Source: Zygnema cylindricum (Eukaryota; Streptophyta; Zygnematophyceae; Zygnematales; Zygnemataceae). From it: a stretch of DNA of 64,000 bases. Shown here piece by piece: positions 34,100 to 44,005 of the stretch. The first letter of the stretch is position 1. Each line of letters begins with the position of its first letter. The notes beneath the pieces are model-generated. The model saw only the letters and a list, made by a program, of their open reading frames with translations, did no database searches and had not been told where the DNA came from. The stretch is taken from positions 62,001 through 126,000 of the forward strand of contig JBBHKE010003298.1 of NCBI GenBank assembly GCA_037447655.1. Reading direction: 5' to 3'. Both the position numbers and the translations under genes were made by a program.

Positions 34100-35103
34100 T
34101 GTTGAAAATCACTAGATATATAGGATATTTTCTAGGTCTAAATTAAAAGAAAAGAGCAGGCAACCTACTTTCACCTTTCCTCTCTATCCCCTATACTTGT
34201 TGTAGTCACTGAAGGAGAGAGAGAGAAATTGAAGGGTAGCCATGGTTGCCTCAGCCTAATAAGCAAGATTGAAGAGTGACTTATGTTACTCCCAACAAAA
34301 GGTTGAGTCCTGCAGGACTCGAACCATCGACCAGCATGGCGAGGCGTAGCCGTCAGCCTTAACCGGTCTGTCGTAGAAGTTCGTTGAAGTATATAGGGTA
34401 TGATTAATATCTAAATTATGTTACGGTCAATAAACCAATTAACGGAAATACAAGTGAAACGACATAAAACGTGTTATATAAAGTGCGAATATAATAAGGC
34501 ACGAAACAAATGAATCGAACATTTGTTTCGACGGTCAATATTGAATGCCGGTTTTTAACCAACGGCGCACATCATCGTCGAGATCCCGGAATGGTCACTT
34601 TGGCGTTTTGTGACGTGGCATGACCTGGCGCCACGTGGAGAGATAACATTTGGTCGTGGGAATGAGTAAAAAGTGGACACGCGTCCGCTTAATGGCCTTG
34701 TCGTACAGAGGCCGTACAGAAAGTACATCGGCAGTAGTACTTTTTTGTACTGTACAGTGATATTATTGGTTATTGGTTGTACATTGATATTATTGGTTCG
34801 TACAGTCAGTAGATAGGGGTTGTGAGAAGGAACAAGGACTTAGAAAAATCTGGTAGGTAGTCCTCTCTCTCTTTGAGAGTTTGTATAAATTTGCATCTTT
34901 GCCACCCTATAACTAATCGCCTGGTTGGGCGTTTTCACTGATTCTTTTTTGTACCGACTCAAGGGAGTCCAAGCTGCACAGTGGTGCAATTAGATTGTTT
35001 ACTTGTCTGCTTGGGCAGTAGTGGTTTCCATTGGACTGGGTTAGTTAAGAACTATCTAGAGGCTTCCTGAATTCTGTAGTCCAATGGAGGACACATAATT
35101 GCA
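34100..35103 (+). repeat. 3' LTR of copia A2 (about 1,004 bp)
   Basis: Starts TGTTGAAAATCACTAG after the purine run AAAAAAAGGGGAA and ends ACACATAATTGCA, where family B gag sequence resumes on the other strand. The start and end align with the A3 LTR. The 5 bp after it (ATGTT) would be one TSD copy; the partner on the left was lost with the 5' end. Confidence 0.8.
34300..34380 (-). other. tRNA-like (Pol III A/B box) segment in A2 LTR
   Basis: The minus strand contains a perfect B box GGTTCGAGTCC preceded by ACAGACCGGTTAAGGC, similar to a tRNA D arm. It sits at the same LTR offset as the segments in A1 and A3. A short palindrome TCCTGCAGGA follows the B box. A full cloverleaf does not form. 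Confidence 0.4.
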
Positions 35104-35660
35104 ATGTTTGCATCAATCCGGTGATGGCCGCAAGATTCTTTCGCTTTCACAAACGACAAGCTTTCGCATCTCCGACTGGTATATTCTCTTCTCCATTTAG
35201 GACTTTCCAAAGACCTTTCAAAATCAATTTGAGCTCGAATATACTTCTTCCATGGAGGATAATTCCAACCATTGAAGACCACGGTCTTTCTAGGCATTTG
35301 AAACATTTCCACTCCTCCTTCACTATCATCCTTTAAATCGGAATCATCATCAAGCTTTTGATTCCTCTTCTTATCTTTCTCTTTCTTCGCCCCTTCATCA
35401 TCATCATCGGAATCTCTTCCATCCGGATCGGGATCCGGCTCACCGTGAGCTAACTCATCAAACCTCCTATCCACGGCCGAGAACTTCTCATCAATCCTAC
35501 GCATGGAATTCTCCAAATACTCTCGCATTTGATTGTCGGACATTGAGCCACCGATACCTCTATTTTGATCAATCGAATCCGTGGGGAATGATGACTCAAA
35601 TGCGGCTCCAGTAAAACTGAACTCTTTCTCTTCTTTAGGAGGATCCTTAGGAGTCGGCAA
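35104..35660 (-). mobile_element. Copia B: gag N-terminal part
   Basis: The minus-strand frame from 35,660 (MPTPKDPPKE) encodes an acidic, charged segment (DPDPDGRDSDDDDEGAKK) followed by a gag-like core (KTVVFNGWNYPPWKKYIRA, FERSLESPKWRRE) typical of copia gag ('F.G.NY..W'). It stays open to the junction with the A2 LTR, where an ANI residue string ends. Together with the LTR and primer site behind it this is the 5' end of the element whose 3' part lies at 26.3-30.5 kb. Confidence 0.75.
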
Positions 35661-35770
35661 AATTTTCCCAAAATTTGAGAGGGGTAGTTGAAGAGGAGGG
35701 AGTGAAAGGGGACTTCTTTTTGTTCCTTCTCCCCATAGTCAAAAAGAGACACTACAAAGGAGCTCTACTG

Positions 35771-35782
35771 GCTCCGATACCA
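35771..35782 (-). other. Primer-binding site of copia B
   Basis: The minus strand reads TGGTATCGGAGC three bases inside the LTR end. Plant copia elements commonly use TGGTATCAGAGC, complementary to the 3' end of initiator-methionine tRNA; here one base differs. Confidence 0.75.
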
Positions 35783-35784
35783 AA

Positions 35785-36300
35785 TGAAAGGATCGTTGAT
35801 ACACCCAAAGTTCACTAGCAAACAATTATAGCAGCAGAAGCATTCATATTATAAAACATTGAATCAACATTGAAGAGACATTCCGAAAAAATTGTCACAT
35901 TAATATAAAACCGAAATTACAAATTCTTCTCTATCTCTTCTATTCCTCCCAAGTCCATAGTTTCCCTTAAATAACACACTAGCCATGGCGCGCCACGTGT
36001 AAGCATGCGCCGCCAAGAAACCTCTAGAAATCTGCCACCTGTGTGCAGATTAAGCTAGAACACTCTAAATTTTCATTAAGGACTCAAAAATTGCAAAACG
36101 ACAAGCCAAAACGAAAGTACTAGACAAATCTAAAAGTACTATCGTACTAAACTAGACGTACGACAATTCTAGACGCGAAACGAGACGACAAATATTTCGC
36201 GAAACAAACATAATAGTACTTCCGCGATTCATTTTAAAAAGTACACTTGCGAAATCGAGCCGATTCTGCGCAGGTACGATTCTTTCAATGAATCGTAACA
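35785..36300 (-). repeat. 5' LTR of copia B (516 bp)
   Basis: On the minus strand it begins TGTTACGATTCATTGAAAG at 36,300 and ends CTTTCA at 35,785, giving canonical TG...CA ends, directly followed by the primer-binding site. Its first 90 or so bases recur as the truncated 3' LTR at 26,331-26,426. Confidence 0.85.
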
Positions 36301-36480
36301 CCCTCTACGCTCTCCCCTCTCCTCTTTCAGCACTCTCCTCTTTCCCCACCATCCTCTTTCCCCTGTGTTTTATCTCCTCTCCCTTTTCTTTCCTCCTTCT
36401 CCCCTCCCCCTCTTCCCTCTCTCTCTCTCCCCCCTCTCCCTCTTTCCCCTCTCTCTCTCTCCCTTTCCCAACCCCTCCCG
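36301..36480. repeat. Pyrimidine-rich low-complexity tract
   Basis: About 180 bp of almost pure C and T on the plus strand (CTCTCCC, TCCCTCTCTCTC). Open frames here are composition artefacts. Confidence 0.9.
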
Positions 36481-36984
36481 GTGCATATGACATCCATACT
36501 GGCACATCGGAGTTGGGGAAAAAAAAATACTTCGCCACATCGCAACGGCACGATGCGCCACGTATCATTTCTCAGCTTCCGATTGGCGGTCTCAAACTGA
36601 AAATCGGACAAGTGTGTCCGGAGAAAAGATGTTTTAAGTGGCGAATAAATTGTTAACACTAATTGCGATACACGGTAAACTAGACAAATCTGGTTTCATC
36701 CGGCGTGCGACGATTGGCTGCGTTTGCTAGCCGGTAACTTTGGTCTCGTCGGGCGTACGGTACGCATACATGTTAATACGATATAGCTATGCACCGTGAA
36801 TCGCTATTAGTAATGTTGTGTATCGGGTAAAATCATATCGCGATAAATTCGATGTCCGATATATCGATTATCGATCGATCAAATGCCTCGATAAATCTCG
36901 CCGGGACCAACATATTATATCGCGATATATATGGTAGAAGGTGGGTGTTTATACAGATCTTGTACGGTAAATCGTACGGAAAAG
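36481..36984. other. Spacer with MITE fragments
   Basis: Family E-like ends occur without partners (CTAATTGCGATACACGGTA near 36,659; CACCGTGAATCGCTATTAG near 36,792). Around 36,830-36,930 ATATCGCGATATA and ATCGATTATCGATCGAT form AT-rich short palindromes. No gene is seen. Confidence 0.4.
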
Positions 36985-37017
36985 CCCCCCCCCCCCCCCC
37001 CTCCCCCNNNNNNNNNN
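36985..37017. other. Poly-C run and 10-N assembly gap
   Basis: Seventeen C, one T and five C (36,985-37,007) precede ten N (37,008-37,017). A gap after a homopolymer means the true distance and adjacency across this point are unknown, and the 5' part of copia A3 is lost here. Confidence 0.98.
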
Positions 37018-37750
37018 AGGAGTGATGATCTTAGACGATCAGATGAGTCCAGAGGAGAGAGAGTTCATGAAGTCTATCCCTTATAGACAGGTCGTAGGAA
37101 GTTTAATCTATTTTATGAACTGTACCAGGCCGGACATAGCGGCAGCAGTTGGAGTACTCAGTAGGAGTCTTAATGATCCTAGGAAGAGAGACTGGGAGGC
37201 AGCCAAGAGAGTCATGAGATATCTGGTTGGAACCAAAGAATTATGGTTGCATTTGGGAGGGGAGCACACTGATATCACCACTTGGAGTGATGCTAGTTAT
37301 GGGGATGCACTTATGAGAAGATGCACTTCTGGATATATTTTGTATGTGGGGGAAGGAGTTTGCTGTTGGAGCAGCAAGCAACAAAAGGTGGTTGCTCAGT
37401 CTACTATGGAGGCTGAGTACATGGCGTCTTATTCTAATGTAAAAGAACTAATGTGGGTGAAGTCATTGTTGCAAGAACTGGGATATATGAAGGAGGGAGT
37501 GCATGAAATCTTTTGCGATAATCAAGCTCCAATCGCAATCGCAGCCAATCCAAAACACCGTTTCAAAGCAAAACATATGTACATAAGATTAAGCTTCCTA
37601 AGAGAAAAAGTTGAAAATAAAATTTTAAATCTTGTGTATAGACCTGATGAAGAAACGATGGCTGACATGATGACCAAACTTGTGCCCTCTCCTAAATTAA
37701 AATATTGTCGGAAGAAATGCGGGTTGAATGAAAAGTTAAAATTAGACTAG
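37018..37750 (+). mobile_element. Copia A3: RNase H end, frame intact
   Basis: An uninterrupted 243-codon frame from the gap edge to the TAG at 37,748-37,750. It covers the RT-RNase H connection (PYRQVVGSLIYF, MNCTRPDIAAAVG) and RNase H with the acidic residues in TTWSDASYGD, TMEAEYMA and FCDNQAPIAIAANP, and ends KPSPKLKYC-like then NEKLKLD. A1 and A2 are broken in the same region, so A3 is the youngest-looking family A copy, though only this end is present. The N-terminus is cut by the gap. Confidence 0.9.
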
Positions 37751-37763
37751 AAAATAAGGGGAG
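37751..37763 (+). other. Polypurine tract of copia A3
   Basis: AAAATAAGGGGAG lies between the stop codon and the LTR start TGTTGAAATTC. Confidence 0.75.
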
Positions 37764-38779
37764 TGTTGAAATTCATAGATTTCGATGGTATTTTCTAGGT
37801 TTAATATGTTAGGAAAAAGAAAAAGGACAGACAGCCTGCCTCCACCTCCTCTCTCTAGCCCTTATACTTGTTGTAGTCACTGAAGGATAGAGAGGGTGGT
37901 TGATCCATGGCTGCCTTAGTTCAACAGACAGTTATTTTTAGTAGGTTACTAAAAATAGTCCTGACGAACTCTAGATTTGAACCCGGTACCTTCGGTTCGT
38001 CAAGTTGGCCGATAGCGGTCTGCTTTATCCTACTAGACTAGGACCAATGCTAAATGCTATAGAGTGTGATAGATGTATATACATTTAGGAAGTAAGAAAT
38101 CCATTTAACTTAAACTAGATACGGCGTGCATAGATTCAATTTTAGTACGACATCATTTCAGAATGAATACCTCGCATTTGTTTGACAGCGAAACAAATAT
38201 CTCGCAAGTAATTATAACGGCTTCGATTATGTCTCATTACGAATCCGACGGCGCACGTCATCGTCGAAATCCCGGAGTGGTCACCTTGGCGTTTTGTAAC
38301 TTGGCATGACCTACAGCCACGTGGAGAGATGAAATCAGTCATAGGAATTTCGAGGAATGTACAGACAAGTAAAAAGCAGACACGCGTCCACTTACTAGCC
38401 TTGTCGTACATAGGCCGTACAAAAGGTACATCGGCAGTAGTACCTTTTGGTACGGTACAGTAAATTGATTGGTCCGTACTTCAGTAGATAGAAGTTATTA
38501 GTAGGAATCAAGACTTAGAAAATTTTGGTAGGTAGTCACCTCTCCCTTTGAGAGTTTGTACAAATTGGCATTTTTAGTGCCTCATAACTTATCGGCTGGT
38601 TGGCCGTTTTCAGTGGTTATTTTTGCTACGGACTCAAAGGAGTCCACACTGCACAGGGGTGCAGTCAAATTGTCAGTTTGCCTTCTAGGGCAGCAGTGGT
38701 CGTGGCTTAAAGTGGGTTGGTTAAATACTATCTAGAGGCTTCCTGTATTCTGTAGTCCAATAGAGGACACAGAATTTCA
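37764..38779 (+). repeat. 3' LTR of copia A3 (1,016 bp)
   Basis: Begins TGTTGAAATTCATAG and ends CACAGAATTTCA, aligned with A1 and A2. The inner half contains the shared GTACAAAAGGTAC and TCAGTAGATAG blocks. It is followed directly by an unrelated open frame (GTGCCGTCACACC), so it is inserted in other coding-like DNA. Confidence 0.85.
37955..38050 (-). other. tRNA-like (Pol III A/B box) segment in A3 LTR
   Basis: The best of the three. On the minus strand a consensus-fitting A box TAGTCTAGTAGG and a B box GGTTCAAATCT are separated by about 45 nt. A D stem GTCT/AGAC and an acceptor-like pairing of TTGGTCC with GGACTAT can be drawn, but about eight extra bases lie between T arm and acceptor, so it is not a functional tRNA. 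Confidence 0.45.
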
Positions 38780-39409
38780 GTGCCGTCACACCCAGCTTGG
38801 AATTTCATGAGGATGAAGGACCTGGGGAACAACCATAAGGGTTACGTACAACTAAACCCTCATGCCCTGTCATATGTGGAGGTAGTTGAAGAGAACTATC
38901 GGTAAAGGGTGCACGTTCCCGGGTTTCTCAGCCGTTACCACCCGTGGGATGTTCGTCTTCATGACATCATTTCTCGGGCGGAGGTTACACCCGAGGTACG
39001 GGCACTCAAGTTGGCCTGGAAGAACGCTCTACAGTAGGCTCGAGCCGCGAGGAAACACATCTCCTTCATATTAAGGAAAGTACCGCGGTGGGAACCAGCA
39101 GAGGGGGTAGCATATAGGGCACAGCCAGCCGAGGAACCCGAAGCTACCCAAGCCGCGACACCTGAAGAACCTGCACCGGCAGCCATTCCGCAGCAACCTG
39201 AGGCACCAGCGGAGGCACCAGAAGAAGGGGAGGACCAGGTTCGGGAACGAATCACTTGGAGACGCTCGGCAGCAGCGGACCATCATATAGTGCTGCTGGA
39301 GGCACGTTGCGAGCAGCTCTAGAATCAACTTGACACCCTACGACAGGAATTCGAGGAATACCGTGAGGAAACATACGACATACTCCGAAAATTACAGTAC
39401 CCTAAGTAA
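38780..39409 (+). pseudogene. Pro/Glu/Ala-rich ORF with coiled-coil end, three in-frame stops
   Basis: One plus-strand frame runs from the A3 LTR edge to TAA at 39,407-39,409 (209 codons), interrupted only by TAA at 38,903, TAG at 39,035 and TAG at 39,320. It reads NFMRMKDLGNNHKGY, VPGFLSRYHPWDVRLHDIIS, then a Pro/Glu/Ala segment (AEEPEATQAATPEEPAPA), then a heptad-rich end (LEARCEQL, LDTLRQEFEEYREETYDI) that should form a coiled coil. I do not recognise the family. The LTR-like sequence after it suggests a retroelement ORF. The frame is open right up to the LTR, so A3 seems to have inserted into it. Confidence 0.55.
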
Positions 39410-39429
39410 GCATAGTTCAGCGGGACGCT

Positions 39430-39957
39430 ACATCCTTAGTGGGAGACACTTTAACAGGGTTACAGGGTTGAATACTTAGTGGCTAGAAAGTAGGCTGCTA
39501 TAGTTGCGGTTGCAGAGCATCGCAGCTGCGATTCCAGATTAGCGCAACATAGCAGCATAGCAACTTAGTAGAATAACGTTGTGCAGCATAGCAACGCAGC
39601 GTAGCAGTATAGCAACGCCGCATAATGTAGATTTTACCGTAAAGTTCTAGAAGAATATTGTGGATAGATCTCGGTTGACCGCGAAGGTCCACGTGTACAT
39701 TTGTACAGTATTGGGTTGACTAGCAGTTAGTTAGTTTAAATAGTGAGACAGACCTAGTATGAGGGAGACTCTTTTGAGTAGAACTTCGCAGCGAGCGCCG
39801 AATCTTGTAATCCTCTCTTGAGTAATAAAGCGCAATTTTGTCTGTTATTGCTGTGTGCGCCTGCTGTTGCTACGAGAAGATCTTTGGAGCTTTCCGTTGT
39901 GCATTGTGGTGTATTGTGTTGCGTATAATTCTTGTCTCTTTTACAATCTACATGTCA
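39430..39957 (+). repeat. LTR-like sequence with short internal repeats
   Basis: After the broken ORF comes DNA with LTR-like organisation: imperfect repeats of GCAGCATAGCAAC (39,540-39,625), then an AGTTTAAATAGTGAGAC TATA-like stretch (about 39,734), then GAGTAATAAAGCG resembling a polyadenylation signal (about 39,821). Ends are not defined and no second copy lies in the window, so this is a suggestion only. Confidence 0.35.
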
Positions 39958-40861
39958 CGATTGACAACCAATAAAAAAATCACAAGATTTGCACATGGTA
40001 TGTGTAAAAGGATTTTATACCTCTAAGAAAATCCTATTACTACCACACATTAAAATACACACAATCTTATTGAAATCACTCACATAAAGATCAACTTTTA
40101 ATTAGAACAAGCTTCAGTCCACATGACATTCATCTTGTTTCTTGCCCTTTTGGCTCAACCTTTCTTTTAAAGTATTTTCCAGTGCCCTCGACTCTTAAAT
40201 AATTATATCTCTTAACTACTAAAACACTACTTAGTAAGAGATTTCCGTGCAAAATGCCCTTACTCCAATTTGGTATTATTCGCTCAGGACCAAGATCAGT
40301 CAAAGTTTCCACAAAATTTTCCAAAGGAAAATATGCCTACTCTTCTCTTAGACTTCACTATTTATCCATCATCGCCCTGGACTAGCCAAGACAGAGTCAA
40401 CGCTCCGTTGAACAGGTTTTACTTGGGCTAATCATTGATCAGCTAAGACTCAGAATGACCAATGCAAAAACGTGCAAAATCTCTCATTAACTATGCAACA
40501 TTTTTAACCAGTCGAACTCTACTTTTCACTACGTAACATTAACAAGTAAAAGTGCGCGCAAAAGTGATGTTTTATACTAAAAATTGTACGAAATGAACCA
40601 TCGTGCGTACTAAACGAAAAATTAATTTATTCGGTATTTTATAATTGTGCGCCTGAAATTCCGCAGCTAGTTTGACCCTTAACACGTTATAATGAACACC
40701 CATTGGTTATTTTGACCTCGCGCTGTCGCCTAAATACACCGGTGGCTTAATCTTTTAAAATACAACTCTAAATCGTGTGATTCTTTTGCGGATGTCTACC
40801 AAAATTTATATCTTTATACTCATAACACTTAAATACCCATTGACGAACAAGTTTGATCCAC
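39958..40861. other. AT-rich spacer, nothing supported
   Basis: No coding sequence, RNA gene or terminal repeats were recognised here. A lone CACCGGTGG after TA near 40,738 could be a worn family E end. Confidence 0.4.
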
Positions 40862-41282
40862 TATTACTGTCATAGTATTCACATTTCAAAATGCAACTGA
40901 ATATAAAAAAAAATAATCTCGAAACGGTCTTTCGTTGTGCTATTTTAGGCGACTCTTTTTTGTCACACTATTTTTGGCAAAGGATTATCGTCATGTTCTA
41001 AAAGAATAACTATAAGAAAAGAGTTGGTGTTTGCAAAAAATACAAAAGTTCTGTCGTATTATGACTTGGTAGGCATGTACATTGCATGCAAGTGAAGTTT
41101 TGAAGGGAAATTTGTAAGTGTAATTTTCTTTAAGGATATTCAATATCGGATTGTAGCTTCCTTAGTGCCACTCTATTTAGAATACGTGATTTACAGGCTC
41201 TTCGTTATGGAACATCGACTGAATAAACTTGGCCCGTAGGGTTGGTCGTTCGATTACAAAAACGACTGATGCAACTTGACCC
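40862..41282 (-). mobile_element. Partial PIF/Harbinger-like MITE C4 (reverse orientation)
   Basis: Only one end is kept: GGGTCAAGTTGCATCAG on the minus strand starting at 41,282, next to a TAA (41,283-41,285). Going inward it matches C3 in reverse (for example CAGTCGATGTTCCAT, GACCGTTTCGAGATTATTTTT, CAGTTGCATTTT) until about 40,862, where similarity stops. C4 and C3 thus form a large interrupted inverted repeat. Confidence 0.7.
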
Positions 41283-41285
41283 TAA

Positions 41286-41434
41286 TTGGGAATTTCAATA
41301 TTGTAGGGTAAATTATTTTCGCTAGTTAGAAACTACTCATAATTTAGAATAGAATTAATAATTTTATTTGAGAATTAGGTCAAAATTTGGGGGAACCAAA
41401 TCATCATTATATACGCTAATAATGATTAGCGGTG
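41286..41434. mobile_element. Right half of a family E MITE (E3), split by C4
   Basis: The right end CGCTAATAATGATTAGCGGTG followed by TA (41,435-41,436) is a family E terminus. Moving left, GAATTAATAATTTTATTTGAG and CAAAATTTGGGGG fit the internal part, then C4 begins at the TAA. The left half was not located. Confidence 0.5.
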
Positions 41435-41441
41435 TACAATC

Positions 41442-42753
41442 CACAGCCAATCGTTATTAGCATTTATAAATTTTAATTGTTAGAAATTAATTAGCGTTGT
41501 TAACGCTAATTTGAGTTTTTCAAGATTTCGGATCAAAAGTTTAATCTAATTGATCCATAAAGCCGATTTGGGTACAACGGATCTGCCATTAGGATCTTCA
41601 CATTAAAATAGGTAAAAGTACAAAATCTGACAAATCGTACACCGTCTCTTCTTTTGCGTCCTTTTTTTTTAATTTATTCATAAATCTATTTTGGTTTTTA
41701 TCACGTATTATTATTACGCGATCAATATCTTTACACTAACATAGTTACTATCTCATTCTGCCTTTCATTCTGAGTGCAGTTTTAAGTGCGATGGCTATTA
41801 TTTTAATTCATGTTTTGTATTTTTTTACTCAACAAAGTACCATTTTGTACGGATTGATAAGTTTGTACACCACACTATTCAAAAAGATCTTAAATTACAA
41901 TTATTAACGCTAAGGGTCAATTTCCATCAGTCGTTTCTGTAAGCTTACAGCCAACTCTACGGGCCGGGTTAATTGAGTCGATGTTCCATCACGAAGAGTC
42001 TGTTATCCACGTGTTATGCATTGAGTGGCACCACGTGGGTTCTGACCGGATTTTTAAAATCTTATAAAAATCTTCACACCGACAAATTTCACTTCAAATC
42101 TTCTGTTGCGTACCATGTACCTGCGTACCAGGTCACAATACGACATAACTTTTGCACTTTTTGCAAACGCCAGTCTTTTACGCCAACTCATTTTTTAGGG
42201 CTCGTTTTTTCTAACATGACAAAAATCCTTTGTTGGAAATAGTGTGACGAAAGAAATTGTGCGACCAAGGACCGTTTCGAGATTATTTTTTTAATTTTCA
42301 GTTGCATTTTAAAAAGCACATACCATGTACAAATTTTGTGAATTTTCGTTTGTTTTCCATCGTGACACGAAGCTTTTTCGTCCAGCGTGTCATGATTAAT
42401 TTTTTTTTGTATCTGCCAACCCACCTCCTACAGGTACGTTGGCAGCTACAGAGAAAATGAAGCGAACGCCTCGCAGATGAACATCCGATGGTCAGTGTAA
42501 CCTCCAAGACCTTCGGAGAGGATTGGCAAGATTCTCAGTAATGTTGTTTCGCTTATAAAAATAAAATAAGCTGAACGAATTGGTACGGATAGTCTCTGAT
42601 TTCTGTAAACTACCCCACTTTTCGATTGATGGAACTTGACCCTAATTCACCAAAACCTTAATTAGCTTAAAAAAACATTTAGTGTTATGGTTTCAGGGTC
42701 AAAATTTGGGGGTGCCGATATAGCGTTCATAACGCTAATAAGGTTTGGCGGTC
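41442..42753. mobile_element. Family E MITE (E4) containing nested C3
   Basis: Left end CACAGCCAATCGTTATTAG (41,442) and right end CGCTAATAAGGTTTGGCGGTC before TA (42,754-42,755). C3 with its TAA duplications lies inside (41,911-42,645), so the E part alone is about 580 bp. The left flank lacks a clear TA. The pairing of the two ends is an inference from orientation and content. Confidence 0.5.
41914..42642. mobile_element. PIF/Harbinger-like MITE C3 (729 bp)
   Basis: TIRs GGGTCAATTTCCATCAG and the related complement CGATTGATGGAACTTGACCC are flanked by TAA on both sides (41,911-41,913 and 42,643-42,645). It shares the right subterminal block ATAAAAATAAAATAAG and CTACCCCACTTTTCG with C1 and C2. 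Open frames inside have no transposase features. Confidence 0.8.
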
Positions 42754-42755
42754 TA

Positions 42756-43407
42756 CTTTTCGCTCTTGCAATACTAATAGTATCGAATACCGAAACTCGC
42801 AATATTGCTAACTGTAATACAGCCAAACAGGACATATAGGCCCCTGCAGAATTAAGTTGTACGGATTCCTTACAGAAATATGTCGCTGACATTTCTGTAC
42901 GATACGCAATCCCGCGAAAGAAATAGAATCAAATCGACGGATTGAGAATTTCCAAACCTTACACATTTTTGTCTTGGAAATTAACGCAGATGAGTTGTAC
43001 CTATTTTAGTATTTTGTCTTCTGAGCAACAACGACTCGAAATACAAATAAAGTACGACCGGTCTTACTAATCCCAAAAAGACAAATTGACAGTTCAGCAG
43101 TACGTCGTTATCTACGTCATTAGTTCCGTTGTGACGTTATTTTCACGGTTTGCGATCCTACAATAGCAAGAGAATCAAATATGTCGATTGGAACTTCCAA
43201 TACCGTACTTCAATTGGCTTACAAGATTGGCGTGGATGAGTCGCAGCGATTGGTTCGCTTAGAAAACGATGACACGATGTTACATCTCCACAGGAAGCCA
43301 GATAGCGTCCTAAAAGACAATAAAATCTTTAGTGACACGTCACCCTGGACGTCAGCAGTGCCATTATCACAGCACTGTACTTGTACCAGAAAGGAGCGAC
43401 AGTACAG
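42756..43407. other. Spacer, nothing supported
   Basis: Moderately AT-rich DNA with GTACG and TACGG words. The short frame at 43,181-43,417 has no recognisable features. Confidence 0.4.
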
Positions 43408-43409
43408 TA

Positions 43410-43608
43410 CACCGTGAATCGTTATTAGCCTTATGTACGGTATATCGGCACCCCAAAATTTTGACATTGATACCTTAAATATAATAAAACACACTATTTA
43501 AGAACGTGGACCATAATCTGCCACGTCTCCTGGTACTAAATTAGAATGAATGACGCTAATTTATTATTTACACTAATAATTTCTATACGCTAATAACGAT
43601 TCATGGTG
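43410..43608. mobile_element. Mariner-like MITE E5 (199 bp), first of a tandem triple
   Basis: Ends CACCGTGAATCGTTATTAG and CTAATAACGATTCATGGTG with TA on both sides (43,408-43,409 and 43,609-43,610). The interior contains TATATCGGC, CAAAATTTTGACATTGATAC and GACCATAATCTGCCACGT-type words shared with E7. Confidence 0.85.
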
Positions 43609-43615
43609 TACTGTA

Positions 43616-43800
43616 CACCGCCAATCGCTATTAGAGGATATAACGCTAATTCAGTGCCCCTAAATTTTGACCCCAAAACCTGAAATAGAATTAATAATGC
43701 TATTTAAAGACGTGTACCATAATCTGCCACGTCTCGGGCACTAAATTAGAATCAATAACGCTATTTTTTTAAACCTTGACTCTAATAGCGATTGGCGGTG
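43616..43800. mobile_element. Mariner-like MITE E6 (185 bp), second of a tandem triple
   Basis: Ends CACCGCCAATCGCTATTAG and CTAATAGCGATTGGCGGTG are perfect inverted repeats flanked by TA (43,614-43,615 and 43,801-43,802). Its interior (CCCTAAATTTTGACCCC, GTACCATAATCTGCCACGTC) is related to, but distinct from, E5 and E7. Confidence 0.85.
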
Positions 43801-43807
43801 TACTGTA

Positions 43808-44005
43808 CACCTTGAATAGTTATTAGACTTATGTACTCTATATCGGCGCCCCGAAATTTTGACATTGATACCTTAAATAAAATAAATTATACTATTTAAG
43901 GACGTGGACCATAATCTGCCACCTTTCCGGCATTAAATTAGCATCAATGACACTAATTAACTTTTGACACTAATAATTTCTTTAGGCGAATAACGATTCA
44001 CGGTG
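43808..44005. mobile_element. Mariner-like MITE E7 (198 bp), third of a tandem triple
   Basis: Ends CACCTTGAATAGTTATTAG and GAATAACGATTCACGGTG, with TA at 43,806-43,807 and 44,006-44,007. Internal sequence is closest to E5 (ATATCGGCGCCCCGAAATTTTG against ATATCGGCACCCCAAAATTTTG region). The spacer CTG follows, as after E5 and E6. Confidence 0.8.

Noticed and set aside
36305-36659. Long minus-strand frames rich in Glu, Gly and Arg
   Set aside because: They are translations of a pyrimidine-rich low-complexity tract.
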